Source: DASUBV01 sp035763085
GTDB taxonomy: Bacteria; Actinomycetota; Actinomycetes; Streptosporangiales; Streptosporangiaceae
Direction of reading: 5' to 3'
DNA length: 9,179 nt
Assembly (NCBI GenBank): GCA_035763085.1
Contig: DASUBV010000075.1
Coordinates: 1 to 9,179, forward strand
The position numbers were made by a program, and so were the translations under genes. Shown here piece after piece: positions 5,842 through 9,179 of this stretch (its first letter is position 1; each line of letters starts with the position of its first letter). The notes beneath the pieces were generated by a model. It made no database searches, was not told where the DNA came from, and saw only the letters and a program-made list of their open reading frames with translations.

Positions 5842-8800
5842 TCAGCCCCAGAGGTCTGGGCGATAGCGTTCGGTCGTCTCGAGCTCGTCGAGGTAGGCCG
5901 CAGCCTGCGCGGGCGGCAGCGACCCGTGCTCGGCGGCCACGTCGGTGAAGGCGGCTCGGATGGCGGCGCGCATCGGCTGCGAGCCGCACACGTAGACATA
6001 GCCGCCGGCCGCCAGCAGGCGCCAGACCAGCGCGCCCTGCTCGCGAATCCGGTCCTGGACGTAGCAGCCCGGCTGTGCGCGTGACTCTGCGATGTGGACG
6101 TGGTTGAGCACGCCCTCGGCGGCCAGCTGCCCGACCTCGTCCCGGTAGATGTAGTCCAGGCTGCTCGACCTGATGCCGTTGAACAGCGCCGCCTCGGCCA
6201 GCGACTGGCCCGCCCGCCGGATGGCCAGGCGCTCCCACAGGAACGCCCGCATCGGGGCGAAGCCGGTCCCGGCCGAGACGAAGATCATCGGCTTCGTCAC
6301 GTCGTCCTGCAGGTGGAACCCGTCGGCGCTGTTCAGGAAGATGCTCAGGCGGTCGCCCTCGCGCAGCGCGTGGACATACCGCGAGCACATCCCGGCGAAC
6401 TCGGTGCCCGGCTGGCCTGGTACGGGAGCGGCGGCCAGGCCCACCGTCAGGTGGGCGACGCCGTCGCCGTGAATGCGCGGGCTGGAGCTGGTCGAGTAGT
6501 AGCGCGGCCGGAGCTGCTGCGCGACCTGCAGGAACTCAAAGATATTCAGGTCACAGGACGGGAAGTCATCCAGCAGCGCGACGACGTCATAGCCGCCGCC
6601 GTCGATTGCCGCCCGCAGCGGCGAGGCGGGCCCGGCCGGGTCGTCCAGCACAGCCCGGATCTCGGCCAGCCGGGACCGCTCGCCCGGGTCCGCTGCCTTG
6701 CTCATCAGCAGCTCGGCCAGCGGCACCGTGGGCCTGCCGGTGATGTCGATGAGGCTGGTGAGCACATTGCGGACCTGGAGCACGACCCCCTTGGGGACGG
6801 CGCTGACGTTCATCGTCTCCGGCACCATGAGCAGCCCGTCCGGCGCCGCGCCAAGACGGCGCACCAATTGCTCGACCCGCTGCTCGTCGTTCCTCGGGCA
6901 GATGCCGAGGTGGTCTCCGGCCTTGTATGGCACGCCGGGCGGCAGGCTGAGCTCCAGGTGCCTGGTCCGCTTCGGCGACTCGGGTGCCTGCAGCTCCCGG
7001 CAGGCCACCGCCCGCGCCTCGACGGTGTCCAGGCCGGCCGCGTTGGTCATGATGGCAGGCGCCAGCATCGCCCGGGACAGGCTGGCCGCCGAGTCGCCCC
7101 GGCGGCGCGGCCCCGGCGTCATCAGGCGCATGACCGATGACACCCCCGACGCCCGGCCGCCCCGCGGCAGCGCCCCGCCCGGGGCAGACAGCGACCTGCG
7201 CATGGCGACAATCGAGTCTCCGCTGGTGAGCGCGCCGGCCGTCGCCTGGTCGGCGGCCGCTCGGGCCGCGGCCGCAGCCGTCGTCCTGGCGCCGGACAGC
7301 TCCAGCAGGACCGGCCAGATCCGGCCGTTCCACTCCGCGTGCAGCCGCTCCCACGCCGGCGATCCCACGTCGCCGTAGCCCAGGTCGGCGAGTGGCTCGG
7401 CGCCCAGCTCGGCCAGCCTCTTGTGCACATAGCGGGGGAAGGCGAGGAACGCGTTCCACTGGCTGTTGCCCAGGCCCCACACCAGGTACCGGCAGTTCTG
7501 CCAGCCCGCCTCGCCCGGCCCGGTGCGCTCCAGCCAGGCCCGGAACGCGGCCGCGTTTGACGGCGGGTTGGAGGTGTAGGTCGAGGTCATCACGACCAGC
7601 AGCCAGGGCCGCGTCCGCGGCGGCGCGGCGGCCAGCTCGTTGAGTGTGATGACGTCGGCGGTGTAGCCGTGGAAGTGGCTGCGCTCGGCGAAGCGCTCGG
7701 CCAGTTCCTTGTTCGCGCCGAAGTTGCTCCCGTAGGCAATCACGAGATGGCCGAAGTCGCTCGTTTCGGGAATCTCTGTCGGGTCGCCCCAGTCGTTCCC
7801 GGCCGGCCGCGCGGTGGCGGCAGCCGGGGCCGGCGGCGCGGCCGGGTAGCCCGGCACCGCGGCCGGCTGGCGATCGCGCAGCTCGGCCAGCCCGGGCGGC
7901 CGCCGGGCGGGATCACGGGGCACCCGGATGACCGGGACGGCGGCCGGCTTGGTGGTGACGATGGTGTTCTTGCGCACCGTGGAGCCGGGCGCGGGCCGCA
8001 GCCGGTAGTACCGGTAGATCTCGAACAGCACGACGCGCAGCATCATGAACGTGACCTCTTGGGCCATGCACTGCCGCCGGCCGACCGAGAACGGGATGAA
8101 GGCGTGCCGCGGCCGGTCGACGACCTTGTCCATCGCGAACTGCTCGGGGTCAAACCGGTCGGCGTCGGGTCCCCAGTAGCGCGGGTCGCGCTGCGCGGCG
8201 AGCGTGCCGACCAGGATGATGTCGTTCTTGCGGATCCGGTACCGCCCGAGCATCCCGTCCTTGAGGCTGCGCCGGATGGTGACCGGCTGCGGGGGGTAGA
8301 TCCGCAGCGTTTCCTTGATCACCTGGGTCGTGTAGGTCAGCTTGAGCAGGTCGTCGTACTGCAGGTCGTAGTCCGGGTCGCCGCCGGTGATCCCGTCGAT
8401 CTCGGCGATCAGCCTGGCCTCGACGTCCGGGTGCGTGCCCAGCACGTGGGCCAGCCATGCGCCGGTGATCGACGGCCCGTTGAAGCCGTTCGACAGGTGC
8501 ATGAGGATCTGGTCGCGCATGGTGTCGGTGTCGAGGAACTGGCCGGTCTCCGGGTCCGCCGTGGTGCACAGGCGGCTGAGCAGGTCGGTCTGCTGGCCGA
8601 GCGGGCCGGTGTGCGAGCGGGCGCGGACCAGCGCGTCGGCCGTCCGGACCAGCTCGGCGTTGTGCTCGCGATAGCGCTTCACCCTGGCGCGCCGCGCGGG
8701 CGAGGCGAACAGGGTGAAGTCGGGACGCGGCTCGGCGACCCGCGCGATGCTCTCCTTGGTGCTCTCCGGGACGGCGACGGCGAACGGGTGCGGGTCGCCG

Positions 8801-9179
8801 GTGCCGTCGAGCAGGCCGAAGTTGTAGTTGCAGGCGCCGCGCCCGGAGACTTCCAGGGTGTAGCGCTCCATCCAGGTGCGGGCGTCGACGGCCTCGTCGT
8901 CGGGCAGCTGCGCCCAGGCGGCGACGAGCTTGCGCGCCTGCTCCTTCATCCGCTCCAGCTGCGTGCGCTGGTGCTGCGGCGAGTACCAGGGCAGCATCAC
9001 GCGCCGGATCATCTCGGTGCTCTCGCTGTCGCCGATCACCGAGATGCCCGCGCCGCGGGAGTTGCTCAGCTGGCGGAAGAAGTTGATCTCCTCGACGCGC
9101 TTGCCGAACTGCTCCTCGTTGCCCGCCACCTCGTCGAGCAGCTCGGGGTCAGACACGACCACCAGGCGCCATTTCTTGG
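5842..9179 (-). CDS. Self-sufficient cytochrome P450-reductase fusion, CYP102-like, 5' end outside window
   Basis: A P450 heme domain fused to a diflavin reductase, the layout of P450 BM3 (CYP102A1): NADPH electrons pass FAD to FMN to heme for oxygen insertion, classically into fatty acids. The frame runs off the right edge; about 45-50 N-terminal residues are missing by comparison with BM3. Numbering from the in-frame GTG at 9162 (not the true start): heme domain to about 410, with ETLR (284-287) and the heme loop FSVGRRQC (C365); Pro/Ala linker 411-468; flavodoxin domain at about 470-622 (YGSNFG at 477, TSTYTSNPP at 526, WGLGNSQW at 562); Ala/Ser/Arg-rich insert 625-705; FAD domain (RPRYYSTSS 885-893, GMCSRY 924-929); NADP domain (SAGTGFAPMR 963-972, AESR 1025-1028); C-terminal ...DLWG with the aromatic that stacks on FAD. 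Odd: the I-helix reads NGFNGPS (225-231) where BM3 has AGHETTS, PERF is PEQF (339-342), and the helix-C Trp is absent. The reductase looks functional; heme chemistry may be atypical. Fatty-acid hydroxylation should not be assumed. Confidence 0.92.
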   Translation of the reverse strand, partial: KKWRLVVVSDPELLDEVAGNEEQFGKRVEEINFFRQLSNSRGAGISVIGDSESTEMIRRVMLPWYSPQHQRTQLERMKEQARKLVAAWAQLPDDEAVDARTWMERYTLEVSGRGACNYNFGLLDGTGDPHPFAVAVPESTKESIARVAEPRPDFTLFASPARRARVKRYREHNAELVRTADALVRARSHTGPLGQQTDLLSRLCTTADPETGQFLDTDTMRDQILMHLSNGFNGPSITGAWLAHVLGTHPDVEARLIAEIDGITGGDPDYDLQYDDLLKLTYTTQVIKETLRIYPPQPVTIRRSLKDGMLGRYRIRKNDIILVGTLAAQRDPRYWGPDADRFDPEQFAMDKVVDRPRHAFIPFSVGRRQCMAQEVTFMMLRVVLFEIYRYYRLRPAPGSTVRKNTIVTTKPAAVPVIRVPRDPARRPPGLAELRDRQPAAVPGYPAAPPAPAAATARPAGNDWGDPTEIPETSDFGHLVIAYGSNFGANKELAERFAERSHFHGYTADVITLNELAAAPPRTRPWLLVVMTSTYTSNPPSNAAAFRAWLERTGPGEAGWQNCRYLVWGLGNSQWNAFLAFPRYVHKRLAELGAEPLADLGYGDVGSPAWERLHAEWNGRIWPVLLELSGARTTAAAAARAAADQATAGALTSGDSIVAMRRSLSAPGGALPRGGRASGVSSVMRLMTPGPRRRGDSAASLSRAMLAPAIMTNAAGLDTVEARAVACRELQAPESPKRTRHLELSLPPGVPYKAGDHLGICPRNDEQRVEQLVRRLGAAPDGLLMVPETMNVSAVPKGVVLQVRNVLTSLIDITGRPTVPLAELLMSKAADPGERSRLAEIRAVLDDPAGPASPLRAAIDGGGYDVVALLDDFPSCDLNIFEFLQVAQQLRPRYYSTSSSPRIHGDGVAHLTVGLAAAPVPGQPGTEFAGMCSRYVHALREGDRLSIFLNSADGFHLQDDVTKPMIFVSAGTGFAPMRAFLWERLAIRRAGQSLAEAALFNGIRSSSLDYIYRDEVGQLAAEGVLNHVHIAESRAQPGCYVQDRIREQGALVWRLLAAGGYVYVCGSQPMRAAIRAAFTDVAAEHGSLPPAQAAAYLDELETTERYRPDLWG

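Noticed and set aside
6094..7140. 348-codon plus-strand frame
   Set aside because: It is antisense to the P450-reductase gene, whose motifs are unambiguous; composition is typical of a shadow frame.
9160..9162. GTG at 9162 as the start of the P450 fusion
   Set aside because: The frame remains open to the window edge with P450-like residues (KKWRL) before it, and the heme domain would lack its N-terminal beta region; the true start is outside.

Overview
The window is very GC-rich with strong third-position GC bias. Together with GTG starts, a secreted actinobacterial-type nuclease, an ECF sigma/anti-sigma pair and a self-sufficient P450, this points to a soil-type actinomycete (Streptomyces/Streptosporangiales-like). 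The species cannot be fixed from this sequence.

Layout. Positions 1-65 hold a GC hairpin that probably terminates the first gene. Positions 66-1406 (minus) encode a 12-TM MFS transporter of the metabolite:H+ symporter (MHS) type. A divergent intergenic region (1407-1626) carries an AT-rich patch, two short inverted repeats and a weak ECF-like promoter candidate. Positions 1627-2217 (plus) encode an ECF sigma factor. It overlaps by ATGA a membrane protein (2214-3008) that is very likely its anti-sigma partner and has a long Gly/Pro/Lys-rich outer tail. After a 142-bp gap, 3151-5574 (plus) encodes a secreted ExeM/NucH-type nuclease with signal peptide, lamin-tail domain, OB-like middle region and endonuclease/exonuclease/phosphatase (EEP) domain. 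A perfect 15-bp hairpin (5583-5621) separates it from a convergent minus-strand operon. That operon holds a CYP102-type P450-reductase fusion (5842 to beyond the right edge, N-terminus missing) followed 15 nt later by an unreported 56-codon, two-TM protein (5656-5826).

How the genes relate. Sigma and anti-sigma form one coupled regulatory unit. The nuclease lies just downstream in the same direction but has its own leader, so membership in the sigma regulon is only a possibility. The P450 fusion and the small membrane protein look co-transcribed. The transporter is separate. I see no mobile element, CRISPR array, RNA gene or defence cassette.

The most interesting signal is inside the P450 fusion. 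Its reductase half looks intact, but the I-helix lacks the usual acid-alcohol pair (BM3 Glu-Thr replaced by Asn-Gly), the helix-C Trp is missing, and the PERF Arg is Gln. This suggests a divergent CYP102-like branch with altered oxygen activation or a different substrate. The small membrane protein directly downstream is the second item worth following.
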